A DNA stretch of 64,000 nucleotides from Desulforapulum autotrophicum HRM2 (GTDB taxonomy: Bacteria; Desulfobacterota; Desulfobacteria; Desulfobacterales; Desulfobacteraceae). The number at the start of each line of letters is the position of its first letter. The stretch's first letter is position 1. Both the position numbers and the translations under genes were made by a program. Location of the stretch: the NCBI RefSeq assembly GCF_000020365.1, contig NC_012108.1:4038001-4102000 (forward strand), in the 5' to 3' direction. Below, piece by piece: positions 38,147 to 50,642 of this stretch. Below the pieces are notes generated by a model. It was not told where the DNA came from. It made no database searches and saw only the letters and a program-made list of their open reading frames with translations.

Positions 38147-38455
38147 CTATAGTTTTATCTCAACATCAACACCTGGTGAAAGATCAAGCTTCATAAGAGC
38201 ATCGACGGTCTGCTGGGTGGGTTCCAGAATATCCATCAGACGTTTATGGGTTCTGATCTCAAACTGCTCACGTGATTTTTTATTCACATGGGGGGATCGC
38301 AGAACACAAAACTTGTTGATCCGTGTGGGCAGTGGAATCGGCCCCACAACCTTTGCACCCGTCTTCCTGGCAGTGTCAACAATATCAATGGACGACTGGT
38401 CAAGGAGTTTGTGATCGTATGCTTTTAGTCTGATCCTGATTTTGGTCTTTATCAT
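38147..38455 (-). CDS. rpsJ: 30S ribosomal protein S10 (NusE)
   Basis: 102-residue S10, also a transcription antitermination factor with NusB and a NusG partner in transcription-translation coupling. [45 protein letters not shown] and VDVEIKL are present. It directly follows tuf (19 nt), so the S10 set has no separate leader here. Confidence 0.97.
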   Translation of the reverse strand: MIKTKIRIRLKAYDHKLLDQSSIDIVDTARKTGAKVVGPIPLPTRINKFCVLRSPHVNKKSREQFEIRTHKRLMDILEPTQQTVDALMKLDLSPGVDVEIKL

Positions 38456-38474
38456 ATCAATCTCGTTCTCTTAC

Positions 38475-39668
38475 CTATTGGATTATTTCACCGACAACAC
38501 CGGCACCGACGGTACGTCCGCCTTCTCTGATTGCAAACCTGAGCTCTTTTTCCATTGCAATGGGAGCAATCAATTCTGCTTCGATGGTCGCATTATCACC
38601 AGGCATAATCATTTCGACACCTTCAGGCAACGTAAGGATACCTGTAACGTCTGTTGTCCTGAAAAAGAACTGGGGTCTGTATCCGCTGAAGAAAGGAGTG
38701 TGGCGCCCGCCTTCTTCCTTGCTCAGGCAGTAAATCTCAGCCTTAAACTTGGTATGGGGGGTGATGGTTCCGGGCTTTGCAACAACCTGGCCCCTTTCAA
38801 CGGCATCACGTTTAGTACCACGAAGCAACAGACCTACATTGTCGCCTGCCCTTCCCTCGTCCAGAAGTTTCCTGAACATCTCAACACCGGTGCAGATGGT
38901 TTTGGTGGTCTCACGGATACCCACAAGTTCAACCTCTTCACCTGTTTTGATGACACCACGGTCGATTCTGCCGGTAACAACGGTTCCACGTCCTGAGATC
39001 GAGAAAACATCCTCGATGGGCATGAGGAAATCCTTGTCCGTGTCACGTACAGGCTCTGGGACATACTCATCAAGAACCTTCAAAAGCTCATGAATACAAG
39101 CTGCTGCAGGGTCATCCGAAGTATCTGCCTCAAGTGCCTTGAGGGCGGAACCACGTATAATCGGTGTGTCATCTCCGGGGAACTCATATTTAGTCAAAAG
39201 TTCCTGGAGCTCCATCTCTACAAGCTCAAGGAGTTCCTCATCGTCAACCATATCACATTTGTTCAAGAACACGACGATGCTTGGCACACCAACCTGACGG
39301 GCAAGCAGGATGTGCTCACGGGTCTGGGGCATGGGACCATCATCGGCTGAAACAACGAGGATAGCGCCGTCCATCTGAGCCGCACCAGTGATCATATTTT
39401 TGATATAATCGGCATGGCCAGGGCAGTCCACATGGGCGTAGTGACGATTGGCTGTCTCATACTCAACATGGGCTGTGGAAATGGTGATACCCCTTTCTCT
39501 TTCTTCAGGGGCCTTGTCAATCTCGTCAAAGGCGATATACTTGCCATGACCGAGAAGGGCTGCATGCTTTGTGATTGCAGCAGTAAGTGTGGTTTTACCA
39601 TGATCAATGTGACCAATGGTTCCAATGTTAACGTGGGGCTTATTCCGCTCAAATTTTTCTTTAGCCAT
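38475..39668 (-). CDS. tuf: Elongation factor Tu, copy 1 (str-cluster copy)
   Basis: 397-residue EF-Tu. GTPase motifs GHIDHGKT (G1), RGITI (G2), DCPGH (G3) and NKCD (G4) are intact, followed by the beta-barrel domains 2 and 3. It sits between rpsG and rpsJ; fusA, which normally precedes tuf in this position, is absent. Compared with the second copy at 53.1 kb I count about 22 amino-acid differences, and synonymous codons differ throughout. Confidence 0.98.
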   Translation of the reverse strand: MAKEKFERNKPHVNIGTIGHIDHGKTTLTAAITKHAALLGHGKYIAFDEIDKAPEERERGITISTAHVEYETANRHYAHVDCPGHADYIKNMITGAAQMDGAILVVSADDGPMPQTREHILLARQVGVPSIVVFLNKCDMVDDEELLELVEMELQELLTKYEFPGDDTPIIRGSALKALEADTSDDPAAACIHELLKVLDEYVPEPVRDTDKDFLMPIEDVFSISGRGTVVTGRIDRGVIKTGEEVELVGIRETTKTICTGVEMFRKLLDEGRAGDNVGLLLRGTKRDAVERGQVVAKPGTITPHTKFKAEIYCLSKEEGGRHTPFFSGYRPQFFFRTTDVTGILTLPEGVEMIMPGDNATIEAELIAPIAMEKELRFAIREGGRTVGAGVVGEIIQ

Positions 39669-39719
39669 CTTAAAATCTCCCTCCCTGACATATCAACAGG
39701 ACGTTCTTTTTTTGCTGTT

Positions 39720-40187
39720 TTACCAACGAAAGTGGGCAAAAGCCTTGTTCGCCTCTGCCATCTTGTGTGTATCCTCTTTTTTCTTGACCGCGCCGCCCCG
39801 TTCATTGTAGGCGTCCAGGAGCTCGGCTGCGAGTTTGTTGGACAGCCCTTTTTCAGAGCGACTCCGACTGAAACGAAGCAGCCATCTGAAGGCAAGGGCA
39901 GTCTGCCTTGAGGATTTTATTTCAGTCGGCACCTGGTAAGTTGACCCACCGACTCTTCTGGATTTAACCTCGACCGAAGGCCGAATGTTACCGATGGCCT
40001 TTTCAAAGACCTTAAGGGATGACTCACCGAGCTTTTCTTCGACAAGCTCCATTGCATCTTTAAACACCTTTTCTGCAACACTTTTCTTGCCGTCCCTCAT
40101 GATGCAGTTGACGAACTTCACCGAGATGTGTTCATCCTTACTTATGGCATTTTTCAAATGCCCTGATACTATTTTTTTTCTTGCCAT
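39720..40187 (-). CDS. rpsG: 30S ribosomal protein S7
   Basis: 155-residue S7, primary binder of the 16S 3' major domain. [37 protein letters not shown] and [22 protein letters not shown] are diagnostic. It is followed on the same strand by tuf rather than fusA. Confidence 0.97.
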   Translation of the reverse strand: MARKKIVSGHLKNAISKDEHISVKFVNCIMRDGKKSVAEKVFKDAMELVEEKLGESSLKVFEKAIGNIRPSVEVKSRRVGGSTYQVPTEIKSSRQTALAFRWLLRFSRSRSEKGLSNKLAAELLDAYNERGGAVKKKEDTHKMAEANKAFAHFRW

Positions 40188-40252
40188 GTATCCACCAATT
40201 CCTAATCGTGATTCAAAAATATCCAGGCAGCGTCACGTGCCGGTCTTTTTGA

Positions 40253-40624
40253 TTATTTGGGCCGTTTAGCTCCATACTTGGACCTTCCCTGTTTTCTATC
40301 TTCAACGCCAAGGGTATCCAGGGTGCCCCTCACAATGTGATACCGGACACCGGGAAGATCCTTTACCCTACCGCCCCTGACAAGGACGACCGAATGCTCC
40401 TGAAGATTATGACCCATTCCGGGGATATATGCTGCAACTTCCATTCCCGTTGTCAACCTTACCCTTGCAACCTTACGAAGGGCCGAGTTGGGCTTTTTGG
40501 GTGTGGATGTATAGACCCTTGTACAAACGCCGCGTTTCTGCGGGCCGCCCTTAAGAGCAGGCGTACTCTGTTTCTTTTCGGCCTTTTTTCTACCTTTTCT
40601 AACCAGCTGATTAATGGTCGGCAT
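40253..40624 (-). CDS. rpsL: 30S ribosomal protein S12
   Basis: 123-residue S12 of the decoding centre. [15 protein letters not shown] contains the wild-type lysine where streptomycin-resistance changes occur. [10 protein letters not shown] and [15 protein letters not shown] are present. A strong promoter lies in the 116-nt gap after rpoC. Confidence 0.97.
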   Translation of the reverse strand: MPTINQLVRKGRKKAEKKQSTPALKGGPQKRGVCTRVYTSTPKKPNSALRKVARVRLTTGMEVAAYIPGMGHNLQEHSVVLVRGGRVKDLPGVRYHIVRGTLDTLGVEDRKQGRSKYGAKRPK

Positions 40625-40685
40625 ACCGTAATAACACTCCTTATCGAATATTTTCGAATCTTCCTGTACGACAAAATGTAAGATT

Positions 40686-40712
40686 ATTATACATAAGCAT
40701 TGATTTTGTCAA
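40686..40712 (-). promoter_or_regulatory. Putative str promoter between rpoC and rpsL
   Basis: Minus strand TTGACA (40707-40712) is followed by TATAAT (40686-40691). Both hexamers are perfect consensus; the spacer is short, 15 nt, although an overlapping TAATAA shifted by 2 nt would give 17. It would start transcription about 50 nt before rpsL, separating rpoBC from the str/S10 genes. Confidence 0.65.
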
Positions 40713-40740
40713 GGTTTTTGTTTATGCGGATCTCGAAACA

Positions 40741-43700
40741 CTAGACCGCAGCCGGTGAAGCTGTCTCAATTGCAAGGTCCTTATAGGCCACATAGCCCGT
40801 TCCTGCTGGGACCAACCGCCCCATGACCACATTTTCCTTTAATCCCTTGAGATCATCCAGACGACCCTGCATGCTCGCTTCTGTGAGGACCTTTGTCGTC
40901 TCCTGGAATGAAGCGGCCGAGATAAAGCTGTCCGTTGCAAGGGATGCCTTGGTGATTCCAAGGATGAGGGGCTCTCCCCTTGCTGGTTCACCACCCTTTT
41001 GCACAACCGCTCTGTTGGCTGCGGCAAACCGTGCCCGGTCCACCTGCTCGTCCGGGATGAAATCAGTATCCCCGACATCGATCACCTTTACCCTGCGCAT
41101 CATCTGGCCAATGACCACCTCGATGTGCTTGTCGTTGATCCTTACGCCCTGGAGTCGGTAAACCTCCTGAACCTCATCTACAAGATAGCGGGCCAGGGCG
41201 ACCTCACCCTTAATATTCAAGATGTCCTGGGGATTTGCACTGCCCCCGATCAGGGGCTCACCCGCTTTGACATAGTCGCCGTCATAGACGGTCACATGGC
41301 GACCCTTGGGGATGAGATACTCCCTTTTTTCACCCACATCTGTGGGCATAACCGTTACCTTCTGTTTTCCCTTGGTACCCTTGGACACGGTCACATACCC
41401 GTCAATCTCGGTCAAAACCGTGGGTTCCTTGGGTTTTCGAACCTCAAAAAGCTCTGCAACCCTGGGCAGACCACCGGTAATATCCTTGGTCTTAGATGTG
41501 GCCCTGGGAAGCTTTGCAATGATGTCACCAGCCATGACCTGATCGTCCTCGTCCACCATGAGAATGGCGTTGACCGGTAGAAAATAACGGGCAACCGCAC
41601 CACTACCTGGCGATTTAACACCTTTACCTTCCTGATCCCTGAAGGTGATCCTGGGTCGAACATCTGCAACCTTGCTTTCGATAATGGTCCGGCTCACCTT
41701 ACCCGTTACCTGGTCGATCTTCTCCTGGACCGTTGCTCCGGCTTCGATGTCGGCATACCTGACCCGGCCGCTCACCTCGGTGATGATGGGAGTGGTGAAG
41801 GGATCCCATTCAGCAATCCTGTCTCCTACTTCAACCTCCTGGCCCTCTCGTACAAGCAGGGTGGCACCATAAATGATATCATCGTGGGCCCGCTCCCTTC
41901 CCTCAGGGCCGACAATGGAGAATCCGCCGCCCTTACGGTTCATGACAATCTGCTTGTCCTCTGCGGTGGTAACAATCTGAATGTTTTCGTTCAGATTGAT
42001 GGTTCCCGCAACCCTTGCCTTGATCTCAGCAACCTCGACCTTTCTGCTGGCCGTACCACCGATATGAAAGGTCCTCATGGTGAGCTGGGTACCCGGCTCT
42101 CCAATGGACTGAGCAGCCATGATACCTACAGCCTGGCCGATATCCACGGTCTTTCCATAGGCAAGATCCCGACCGTAGCAACGGGCGCACACTCCGGTTT
42201 TAGCCTTGCAGGTTAGAACGCTTCTGATCTTGACGCTGGTGACACCTGCAGCCTCAATCTTTTCAACCATGGCCTCGTCGAGTTCAACGTTTCTCTCAAC
42301 AATGATCTCATCCTTGTAAAGATCACGTACATCCTCCTGGGTGACCCGGCCAAGGATACGTTCTCCAAGACTCTGGATCACTTCCCCCCCCTCAAGCAGG
42401 GATTCAACCTCCACACCCATGAGGGTACCGCAGTCGTCTTCGGACACGGTACAATCTTGTGCAACATCGGCAAGTCTTCGGGTAAGATACCCAGAGTTCG
42501 CCGTTTTAAGGGCCGTATCTGCGAGACCCTTTCTGGCACCATGGGTGGAAATGAAGTACTGAAGGACAGTAAGCCCTTCACGGAAGCAGGCCGTGATGGG
42601 GTTCTCAATAATTTCACCCGAGGGTTTAGCCATAAGCCCCCTCATGCCGGCCAGCTGACGCATCTGATCCTTACTTCCCCTGGCACCCGAATCGGCCATC
42701 ATATAAACGGCGTTGAGGATATCCCCCTTAGGCCCCTGATAGCTCTTGGCACTTGCCGGGTTTTTCATCACTTCCATCATGGCATCGGCAATGTCATCAG
42801 TGCTCTTTGCCCAGATATCAACCACCTTGTTGTACTTTTCCCCCTGGGTAATGAGACCCTCGGAATACTGCTCCTTGATGTCGATCACACTCTTTTCAGC
42901 ATCATGGATGATATCCCATTTATTGTCAGGAATGATCATGTCATCGATGCAGATGGAAAGCCCGCCAAGGGTCGAGTGTTTGTATCCGATGTCCTTGAGC
43001 CTGTCAGCCAGAACCACGGTCTCTTTGATGCCGATATTCCGATAGGCATAATCCACAAGCTCCCTGACCGCTGATTTTGTCATGAGCCGGTTCACCAGGT
43101 GGAATGGAATCGTGGTCTCTCTCAGATCCACCCGAAAAATATTATAAAATCCACCAGATTCGATCACATCGGAAAACTGGCCCTTTCTCAAACCAAAGAG
43201 CTGCTCGGCCTTTATCTCGGAAACCTGGAATACGTTCTTAAACTCCTTGCGGGTAAGAACACCAGTAGCTCCCTGGGTGGCCTTGGTCTCTTCATCGGAA
43301 AAAAGCTCAGACACCTCGTCAAAGGTCCTTGCGCTCTTGAGCATCTGCAGGGCCTCAAGGGCCGTTTCTTTATCAGCCACCCGGATACGGCTCATGGAAA
43401 GCAGTGTATCACCAGGGATGATCTCCCAAAGCAAAATCCTGCCGCAGGTGGTCTTGTAGACCTTGCCGTCAATGCGGACATTAATTTTCGTGTTCAAATG
43501 GAGTTCGTTTGCGTCAAAGGCACACCGAACCTCTTCAATACCTGAAAAACGGCTACCCTCACCGGGAAGTCCTGGAACCTCCCGGGTCATGTAGTAAATA
43601 CCCAGAACAATATCCTGGGTGGGAACAATCACCGGCTGACCATTGGCAGGTGACAAAATATTGTTGCTGGCCAGCATAAGTATCCTTGCCTCAAGTTGAG

Positions 43701-45129
43701 ACTCAAGGGAAAGGGGCAGATGAACAGCCATCTGGTCACCGTCAAAATCGGCATTGAACGCGGGACAAACCAATGGATGAAGCTGGATAGCCTTTCCTTC
43801 GATTAGGATCGGCTCAAAGGCCTGAATACCGAGGCGATGGAGGGTGGGGGCACGGTTGAGCATGATGGGGTATTCCCTGACCACATGATCCAGGGCATCC
43901 CACACCTCGACCTCCTCCCTTTCAACCATTTTTTTGGCGCTCTTGACTGTGGAAACAAGCCCCTTCTGCTCAAGGTAGTTGTAGATGAACGGTTTAAACA
44001 GTTCCAGGGCCATCTTTTTGGGCAGTCCACACTGGTGAAGCCGCAAATCAGGCCCCACCGTAATAACCGTACGGCCTGAATAATCAACCCGCTTTCCAAG
44101 AAGGTTCTGTCGAAAACGCCCCTGTTTACCCTTGAGGGTATCACTCAGGGATTTTAAGGGGCGCTTGTTGGTTCCGGTGACCACCCTGCCGTGCCGGCCA
44201 TTGTCAAACAGAACATCAACAGCCTCCTGGAGCATACGTTTTTCGTTCCTGACAATGATGTCAGGGGCGTTGAGGTCAACGAGTCGTTTGAGCCGATTGT
44301 TCCGGTTGATCACTCGTCTATAAAGATCGTTGAGATCACTTGTGGCAAAACGACCGCCCTCAAGGGGAACCAGGGGCCGAAGATCCGGCGGCAAAACAGG
44401 CAGAGCCGTCATGATCATCTTGGTGGGACTCTGGCCCGAAGTCCGGAAAGCATCAACCACCTTAAGCCGTTTTGCCATTTTCTGACGTTTGGCAACGGAT
44501 TTGGTTGTCCCGATCTCTTCCCTGAGCTCCTGGTACACGGCCTCCAGATCAACCTGTTCCAGAAGCTGTAAAACTGCTTCAGCACCCATACCAGCCTCAA
44601 AGGAGCCAAAACCATACAGCTCAATGGCCTCGTGGTATTTTTCATCGGACAAAAGCTGAAGCTTGGCCAGTCCTGTCTCCTTTGGGTCAATGACCACGTA
44701 GGAGTCAAAGTAAAGAACCTTTTCAAGATTCTTCAGGGTAAGGTCCAGCATGTTTCCGATCTTACTCGGCAGGCTTTTTAAGAACCAGATGTGGGAAACA
44801 GGACAGGCAAGCTCAATATGGGCCATGCGTTCCCGCCGTACCTTGGACTGAATAACCTCAACACCGCATTTTTCACAAATAACCCCCCGGTGCTTCATGC
44901 GTTTATACTTGCCGCAGTTGCACTCATAATCCTTTGTGGGGCCAAATACCTTTGCACAGAAAAGCCCATCACGTTCAGGCTTGAATGTCCGGTAATTGAT
45001 GGTTTCAGGTTTTTTTATTTCACCGTGGGACCACTCTCTTATCTGATCTGAAGAGGCAAGCGCTATCTGAACACCCGTATAAATTTTGGGATCTTTGGGC
45101 TTGGCAAAGAAGTCGTATATGGTTTCCAA
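40741..45129 (-). CDS. rpoC: RNA polymerase beta' subunit
   Basis: 1462-residue beta' subunit. The N-terminal zinc site ([19 protein letters not shown]), the catalytic Mg loop [12 protein letters not shown], the bridge-helix region and the second zinc site ([13 protein letters not shown]) are all present. The start is TTG at 45129 with AAGGAG 7 nt upstream; the [15 protein letters not shown]-terminus fits. It follows rpoB by 10 nt. Confidence 0.98.
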   Translation of the reverse strand: METIYDFFAKPKDPKIYTGVQIALASSDQIREWSHGEIKKPETINYRTFKPERDGLFCAKVFGPTKDYECNCGKYKRMKHRGVICEKCGVEVIQSKVRRERMAHIELACPVSHIWFLKSLPSKIGNMLDLTLKNLEKVLYFDSYVVIDPKETGLAKLQLLSDEKYHEAIELYGFGSFEAGMGAEAVLQLLEQVDLEAVYQELREEIGTTKSVAKRQKMAKRLKVVDAFRTSGQSPTKMIMTALPVLPPDLRPLVPLEGGRFATSDLNDLYRRVINRNNRLKRLVDLNAPDIIVRNEKRMLQEAVDVLFDNGRHGRVVTGTNKRPLKSLSDTLKGKQGRFRQNLLGKRVDYSGRTVITVGPDLRLHQCGLPKKMALELFKPFIYNYLEQKGLVSTVKSAKKMVEREEVEVWDALDHVVREYPIMLNRAPTLHRLGIQAFEPILIEGKAIQLHPLVCPAFNADFDGDQMAVHLPLSLESQLEARILMLASNNILSPANGQPVIVPTQDIVLGIYYMTREVPGLPGEGSRFSGIEEVRCAFDANELHLNTKINVRIDGKVYKTTCGRILLWEIIPGDTLLSMSRIRVADKETALEALQMLKSARTFDEVSELFSDEETKATQGATGVLTRKEFKNVFQVSEIKAEQLFGLRKGQFSDVIESGGFYNIFRVDLRETTIPFHLVNRLMTKSAVRELVDYAYRNIGIKETVVLADRLKDIGYKHSTLGGLSICIDDMIIPDNKWDIIHDAEKSVIDIKEQYSEGLITQGEKYNKVVDIWAKSTDDIADAMMEVMKNPASAKSYQGPKGDILNAVYMMADSGARGSKDQMRQLAGMRGLMAKPSGEIIENPITACFREGLTVLQYFISTHGARKGLADTALKTANSGYLTRRLADVAQDCTVSEDDCGTLMGVEVESLLEGGEVIQSLGERILGRVTQEDVRDLYKDEIIVERNVELDEAMVEKIEAAGVTSVKIRSVLTCKAKTGVCARCYGRDLAYGKTVDIGQAVGIMAAQSIGEPGTQLTMRTFHIGGTASRKVEVAEIKARVAGTINLNENIQIVTTAEDKQIVMNRKGGGFSIVGPEGRERAHDDIIYGATLLVREGQEVEVGDRIAEWDPFTTPIITEVSGRVRYADIEAGATVQEKIDQVTGKVSRTIIESKVADVRPRITFRDQEGKGVKSPGSGAVARYFLPVNAILMVDEDDQVMAGDIIAKLPRATSKTKDITGGLPRVAELFEVRKPKEPTVLTEIDGYVTVSKGTKGKQKVTVMPTDVGEKREYLIPKGRHVTVYDGDYVKAGEPLIGGSANPQDILNIKGEVALARYLVDEVQEVYRLQGVRINDKHIEVVIGQMMRRVKVIDVGDTDFIPDEQVDRARFAAANRAVVQKGGEPARGEPLILGITKASLATDSFISAASFQETTKVLTEASMQGRLDDLKGLKENVVMGRLVPAGTGYVAYKDLAIETASPAAV

Positions 45130-45139
45130 TATCTTCTCC

Positions 45140-48100
45140 TTATTTTTTCCCTTCTAAAAGGTTTATATCCAGACCCAGACTCTGGAGTTCTTTGGTAAGA
45201 ACCCTGAAAGATTCAGGCATTCCAGGTTCAAGAACATTCTGTCCTTTGACGATCTTTTCATACATGCGTGTCCTTCCCGTCATATCATCTGATTTTACCG
45301 TAATAAACTCCTGAAGCGCATGGGCGGCGCCATAGGCTTCCATGGCCCAAACCTCCATCTCTCCAAGACGCTGACCACCGAACTGGGCCTTCCCGCCCAA
45401 CGGCTGCTGGGTCACAAGGGAGTAGGGTCCGATCGACCGGGCATGAATCTTGTCATCGACAAGGTGATGGAGCTTGAGCATGTACATGATACCCACGGTA
45501 ATGGGCTTGTCAAAGGGCTCACCCGTGCGACCGTCGTAGAGGGTCGACTGACCCGACGGATCAAGACCGGCATAGCTGATCAGCGACTTGATCTCGCTCT
45601 CGGCCGCACCATCAAAAACCGGCGTGGCCATGTGAACCCCGTTTTTATACATGGAGGCAAATTCAAGGAACTCGGTGTCATCCATATGGTCTATGGTATC
45701 AACGAATTGAATCTCTTCCTCGTTGGTCCGTTTGGCCATACTCTTTTCAACGGTGTAATGGGAGGAAAAATCATAATGTGTTTTATCCTTGTTTGCCCGT
45801 TCGCCCGTTTTTATAAGAGGAGTTGTGAAAATTCTCTTAATTCTGGCCCTCAGTTCGTCGGTCTTTTTCTCATAGATGAGATCATCGATCTGGCGACCAA
45901 GGCCCCTGGCAGCACACCCCAGGTGAATTTCAAGAATCTGCCCAACGTTCATCCTTGACGGCACACCAAGGGGATTGAGTACCATGTCGACGGTCCTGCC
46001 GTCTTCAAAGTAAGGTAAATCTGCCACAGGGAGAATCCTGGAGACTACGCCCTTGTTACCGTGGCGGCCTGCCATTTTATCCCCCACCGACAAAACACGT
46101 TTCATGGCAACGTTGATCTTGATCAGCTTGAGCACACCTGGAGGCAGATCATCGCCTTTTTCATACCGGGATGCCTGGTTGTTGAAGTTTTCCCTGGCTT
46201 TTTTGATCTGGGTCTCAGCCTTTTCAAGGATGACATGGGCCATTTCCGTAAGCGATGAGTCCTCAACAGTCAGGCCCATTAAATCGGTTAGAGAAATGCC
46301 CTCAAACAGGCCACGGGTTACCAGCGTTCCTGCCGGGACAACTACCTTTTTACCTTTTTTAACAACAGCCTGAAGCGCCTGACCTGCGAGGATGTCTTCA
46401 AGACGCTCCTGGATGGTCTCGGTGATGATACGCACTTCATCGTCCCGATCCTTTTCAAGCTTTTCAATCTCAAGATCTTCAATCAGTCTTGTGCGGTCAT
46501 CCTTTGGAAGTCCCCTTCGGGAAAATACCTTGGCAGCGGTCACAACCCCCTCAACCCCGGGGGGTACTCTGAGGGAGGTATCTTTAACGTCACCTGCTTT
46601 TTCCCCAAAAATGGCGCGAAGCAGTTTTTCCTCGGGACTCAGCTGTGTTTCCCCCTTGGGCGTGATTTTGCCCACAAGGATGTCACCGGGCTTGACCTCG
46701 GCACCCAGGCGGATGATACCGCTGTCGTCGAGATCTTTTAATGCCTCTTCCCCGGCATTGGGAATATCACGGGTGATCTCCTCCTTGCCAAGCTTTGTGT
46801 CCCGGGCAACAACCTCAAATTCCTCCACATGAACTGAAGTGTATACCCCTTCCTTGACCAGTCGTTCACTTACAAGGATGGAATCCTCATAGTTGTATCC
46901 GCCCCAGGGCATGAAAGCCACAGTAACGTTCTTTCCAAGGGCAAGCTCACCCATTTCAGTTGAGGGACCATCGGCGATGACCTCGCCTTTTCTTACGGCG
47001 TCACCCTTTTTAACGATGGGTCGATGGTTAAAACAGGTATTCTGGTTGGATCGAACAAACTTGGAAGCCGTGTATATGGTCACGGTCCTGTCATCTGAAC
47101 CTTTACCGTTTTCAGTATTTTTGACAACAATCCGTTTGGCATCCACATCAACAACAATACCATCGTGCTCAGCCACAATTGCCACACCTGAATCCCGGGC
47201 AACCACCCCTTCGATGCCAGTGCCCACAAGGGGGGCCTCGCTTCGAATCAGGGGAACCGCCTGACGCTGCATGTTAGAACCCATCAGTGCACGGTTTGCA
47301 TCATCGTTCTCCAGAAAGGGAATCAACGAGGCGGAAACTGAAACCAGCTGGTTCGGAGAGACATCCATGAACTCAATGTCGTTTTTAGCAACCATCTCAA
47401 ACTCTCCACCCACCCGTGAGGTGACAAGGTCGTTCATCAGATGACCTTGATCATCAAGCACAGCGTTTGCCTGGGCGATGGGATGTTCTTTTTCCTCAAA
47501 TGCAGAAAGATGGGTAATCTGTTTTGAGACCACACCGTCTTTTGCAATCCTGTAAGGGGTTTCAATAAAACCAAAATCGTTGACCCTTGCGTAGGTACAA
47601 AGGGATACAATGAGCCCGATGTTGGGTCCCTCAGGAGTCTCAATTGGACAGATCCTGCCGTAATGGGATGGATGAACATCCCTGACTTCAAAGCCTGCAC
47701 GTTCCCGTGTAAGGCCACCCGGTCCCAGGGCCGAAAGCCGTCGCTTATGGGTGGTCTCGGACAAGGGATTGGTCTGGTCCATGAACTGGGAGAGCTGACT
47801 TGTGCCGAAGAACTCCCTTACTACGGCTGAAACAGGTTTTGGATTGACAAGGTCGTGGGGCATCATGGCATCAACCTCTTGCATGCTCATGCGTTCCTTG
47901 ATGGCCCGCTCCATCCTGACAAGCCCGATCCTGTACTGGTTTTCAAGAAGTTCACCAACCGCCCGGACACGCCGATTTCCGAGATGGTCGATGTCGTCCA
48001 CGGCACCCTGGGTATCCTTGAGCTCCACAAGGGTGGCAGCTGTAAGCAGAATATCCTCCCTTCGAAGGGTTCTCACGTCAATGCCCGTTGACATGCCCAG

Positions 48101-49345
48101 CCGATGGTTCATCTTGAGACGGCCAACATTGGAAAGGTCGTAATAAGCCGGCTTGAAAAACAGATGATCGATAAAATCCTGGGCAACCTCGGGGGTGGCT
48201 GGATTTCCGGGCCTCAGCCTTCTGTAAATCTCGATCAGGGCCTCTGCACGGCTGGTAACCTTGTCCACGGCAAGGGTCTTGCGCATGGAGTCAGAACTGT
48301 AGGTGTCCACGTAAAGAATGCTGAACTCAGTGATCCCGGCATCAGCAATCTTCTCAAGTACCTCGGGGTCAATCAGTGAACCCGCCTTTGCAAGGATCTC
48401 CTCTGTTTCTGGATGGACAACGGAAGTGGCAAACCCCCTGCCGATGATGTCCTCCTCACTGATGGGTATGGACTTGAGACCGGCAACCTGGAGTTGCTTC
48501 AGGGCCCGGAGGGTAAACAACCGCCCCTTTTTAACAACTGCCTCACCGGTTTCAGGATCAAGGATATCAAAACTTGCCCGGTTCCTTTTGAGGTTATCGG
48601 GGTTGAACTCCTTGAACAGAATACCGTCTTTTTTTACAATTTGCTCCTTTTTATAAAAGAAGCTTAAGATGTCTTCATTGGTGTAACCAAATGCCTTAAA
48701 AAGGATGGTCACAGGAAATTTCCGACGTCGGTCGATGCGGATATTAACAATATCCTTGGGGTCGATCTCCATATCGATCCAGGATCCCCGGACAGGGATG
48801 ATTCGAGCGGTATAGATAATCTTTCCGCTGGAATGACTCTTTCCCTTGTCATGGTCGAAAAACACACCTGAGGATCTGTGAAGCTGGCTGACAACAGCGC
48901 GTTCGGTACCGTTAATTATAAAAGTACCACGTTTCGTCATCAAAGGAATGGTTCCGAAATAAATTTCCTGCTCTTTGATGTCCCGAATGGAGGTAACCCC
49001 TGCATCCTTGTCCACATCATAAACAACGAGCCTTACGGTTATATTAACGGGAATTTCATAGGTCATCCCTCGACTGATGCACTCTTTCATGGAATGCTTT
49101 GTCTCTCCAAACGAATACGAGACATATTCAAGGGATGAGGTACCTGTGAAGTCTTTAATAGGAAGAACGGACTTGAATACAAGATGAATTCCGATATCTT
49201 CCCTTTCTTCAGGCGGTACATTTCTCTGGAGGAAACGTTCAAAAGAGGTGCGTTGCATCCCTATGAGATCAGGAATGTCGACGACCCTGCTCTTACTGCC
49301 AAATTCTTTTCGTATGCGCTTGCTTGCCAAAAGGCTCCCGGTCAT
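45140..49345 (-). CDS. rpoB: RNA polymerase beta subunit
   Basis: 1401-residue beta subunit. The rifampicin region reads [19 protein letters not shown] and [12 protein letters not shown], wild-type at the main resistance positions. [12 protein letters not shown] and the C-terminal [16 protein letters not shown] are present. A longer frame from 49435 exists, but TTTGGAGA 4 nt before the ATG at 49345 decides the start. Confidence 0.97.
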   Translation of the reverse strand: MTGSLLASKRIRKEFGSKSRVVDIPDLIGMQRTSFERFLQRNVPPEEREDIGIHLVFKSVLPIKDFTGTSSLEYVSYSFGETKHSMKECISRGMTYEIPVNITVRLVVYDVDKDAGVTSIRDIKEQEIYFGTIPLMTKRGTFIINGTERAVVSQLHRSSGVFFDHDKGKSHSSGKIIYTARIIPVRGSWIDMEIDPKDIVNIRIDRRRKFPVTILFKAFGYTNEDILSFFYKKEQIVKKDGILFKEFNPDNLKRNRASFDILDPETGEAVVKKGRLFTLRALKQLQVAGLKSIPISEEDIIGRGFATSVVHPETEEILAKAGSLIDPEVLEKIADAGITEFSILYVDTYSSDSMRKTLAVDKVTSRAEALIEIYRRLRPGNPATPEVAQDFIDHLFFKPAYYDLSNVGRLKMNHRLGMSTGIDVRTLRREDILLTAATLVELKDTQGAVDDIDHLGNRRVRAVGELLENQYRIGLVRMERAIKERMSMQEVDAMMPHDLVNPKPVSAVVREFFGTSQLSQFMDQTNPLSETTHKRRLSALGPGGLTRERAGFEVRDVHPSHYGRICPIETPEGPNIGLIVSLCTYARVNDFGFIETPYRIAKDGVVSKQITHLSAFEEKEHPIAQANAVLDDQGHLMNDLVTSRVGGEFEMVAKNDIEFMDVSPNQLVSVSASLIPFLENDDANRALMGSNMQRQAVPLIRSEAPLVGTGIEGVVARDSGVAIVAEHDGIVVDVDAKRIVVKNTENGKGSDDRTVTIYTASKFVRSNQNTCFNHRPIVKKGDAVRKGEVIADGPSTEMGELALGKNVTVAFMPWGGYNYEDSILVSERLVKEGVYTSVHVEEFEVVARDTKLGKEEITRDIPNAGEEALKDLDDSGIIRLGAEVKPGDILVGKITPKGETQLSPEEKLLRAIFGEKAGDVKDTSLRVPPGVEGVVTAAKVFSRRGLPKDDRTRLIEDLEIEKLEKDRDDEVRIITETIQERLEDILAGQALQAVVKKGKKVVVPAGTLVTRGLFEGISLTDLMGLTVEDSSLTEMAHVILEKAETQIKKARENFNNQASRYEKGDDLPPGVLKLIKINVAMKRVLSVGDKMAGRHGNKGVVSRILPVADLPYFEDGRTVDMVLNPLGVPSRMNVGQILEIHLGCAARGLGRQIDDLIYEKKTDELRARIKRIFTTPLIKTGERANKDKTHYDFSSHYTVEKSMAKRTNEEEIQFVDTIDHMDDTEFLEFASMYKNGVHMATPVFDGAAESEIKSLISYAGLDPSGQSTLYDGRTGEPFDKPITVGIMYMLKLHHLVDDKIHARSIGPYSLVTQQPLGGKAQFGGQRLGEMEVWAMEAYGAAHALQEFITVKSDDMTGRTRMYEKIVKGQNVLEPGMPESFRVLTKELQSLGLDINLLEGKK

Positions 49346-49465
49346 GGTATCTCCAAATATGGCTTTATTATAACCGTGAAAGCGGAGACATGGCCGTATC
49401 GGCCGTGCCCCCGCGTCGAGTGTAAATAACTTCAAATTTTTTCAAATAGTTGGAAACTTCACCAG
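49346..49465 (-). promoter_or_regulatory. rplL-rpoB intercistronic region with small hairpin
   Basis: 120-nt spacer. It contains a perfect 5-bp inverted repeat GGCCG-TAT-CGGCC at 49392-49404 without a following T-run. In E. coli the same interval holds an attenuator and an RNase III site; a similar function is only an inference. Confidence 0.35.
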
Positions 49466-49849
49466 CTATTTTACAGAGACCTGGGCACCAGCTGCTTCGA
49501 GCTGTGCCTTGATCTTTTCTGCTTCTTCCTTTACAATCCCTTCCTTGACTGGCTTGGGAGCCTCGTCTACAAGGGCTTTTGCCTCTTTAAGACCAAGACC
49601 TGTAATTGCACGAACCTCTTTGATGACGCCGATCTTTTTATCACCGGCAGCCTCAAGGATAACATCAAACTCGGTCTGCTCTTCGGCTGCTGCGCCTGCA
49701 TCTGCGGCTCCGCCTGCGGCCATCATGGCAACAGGAGCTGCTGCAGAGACACCAAATTTTTCCTCAAGCTCTTTCACAAGCTCTGACAGCTCAAGAACAC
49801 TCATGTTTGCAATAAATTCAACTACATCGTCTTTTGTGACATCAGCCAT
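49466..49849 (-). CDS. rplL: 50S ribosomal protein L7/L12
   Basis: 127-residue stalk protein. N-terminal dimerisation region, Ala-rich hinge (about residues 37-57) and C-terminal factor-binding domain ([23 protein letters not shown]) are in order. 75 nt after rplJ. Confidence 0.97.
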   Translation of the reverse strand: MADVTKDDVVEFIANMSVLELSELVKELEEKFGVSAAAPVAMMAAGGAADAGAAAEEQTEFDVILEAAGDKKIGVIKEVRAITGLGLKEAKALVDEAPKPVKEGIVKEEAEKIKAQLEAAGAQVSVK

Positions 49850-49924
49850 TACTTTCTCCTTGGATAACCCTGCGAAGAGTTATATAGATCTATGATTTAA
49901 TCGTTGTTTGGTCGTTGTTAAAGC

Positions 49925-50446
49925 CTATGCCGCTTCCTTCTGATCAGAAATAGCAGAAAGAACCGTCATAAATGCCCTTGGGACACCGGAAAGAACCCGT
50001 ACAAGGCCAGTTGGAACACCATTCATTGCGGACAGCAACTGGGCCAGAAGAACCTCTCGAGACGGCATTTTTGCAAGGGCCTTGATATCATCCACCGAGA
50101 GAACCTTACCATTCATGGTCCCAGCTTTGATCTCAAGTTTGTCGTTATCTTCTGCAAACTTGACAAGAACTCTTGCCGGAGCGACAGGATCATCCTTGCA
50201 GGTTGCAATGGCATTGGGTCCCTTGAAGAAATCCTTCATCAAAGCGGTATCTGTACCCTCGGACGCCATTCCAAGAAGCGTATTCTTCACAACAGCCAGC
50301 TGAACACCCTCTTTTCTCAACTCTGACCGGAGCTGGGTCATGGATTCAACATTGAGCCCCTTGTAATCCACAAGAATCGAGATCTGGGTTTCCTTTAGGC
50401 AAACCGCAAAATCGGCTACAAACTCTTTTTTATTAGATAAATTCAA
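49925..50446 (-). CDS. rplJ: 50S ribosomal protein L10
   Basis: 173-residue L10 that anchors L7/L12 dimers. The start is TTG at 50446, with GGAGGTG 7 nt upstream, giving NLSNKKEFVADF, the expected N-terminus. A longer in-frame reading to 50548 covers the leader RNA and is rejected. SILVDYKGLNVESMTQLRSELR and VVKNTLLGMA are present. Confidence 0.95.
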   Translation of the reverse strand: MNLSNKKEFVADFAVCLKETQISILVDYKGLNVESMTQLRSELRKEGVQLAVVKNTLLGMASEGTDTALMKDFFKGPNAIATCKDDPVAPARVLVKFAEDNDKLEIKAGTMNGKVLSVDDIKALAKMPSREVLLAQLLSAMNGVPTGLVRVLSGVPRAFMTVLSAISDQKEAA

Positions 50447-50642
50447 TAAACTACACCTCCTTTCCAAATACAACATTTTTTTCAGAGGTGCCAACGGTGC
50501 CAAAACAGATTTCTGTCTAGGCAGGCCGGCATCGCCGATTATACACATTTGAGGATGTGCACCTACTGTCTTTGACAGACAATTAATAAATATGAAGCCA
50601 TGTTCAAGGACATGGCGGCAACCGGAAGGGGACTGGTGAACC
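50447..50642 (-). promoter_or_regulatory. L10 leader region (ribosomal protein autoregulatory mRNA)
   Basis: 196-nt gap between rplA and rplJ, the normal site of the L10(L12) binding leader. It contains an inverted repeat CTGTC-AAA-GACAG around 50567-50579 and a GGTGCC-rich segment before rplJ. I infer autoregulation from position and structure; a covariance-model match was not possible here. Confidence 0.6.

Noticed and set aside
50447-50548. N-terminal extension of L10 to 50548
   Set aside because: The extra 34 residues fall in the leader RNA, and the TTG at 50446 has a near-perfect ribosome site and family-matching N-terminus.
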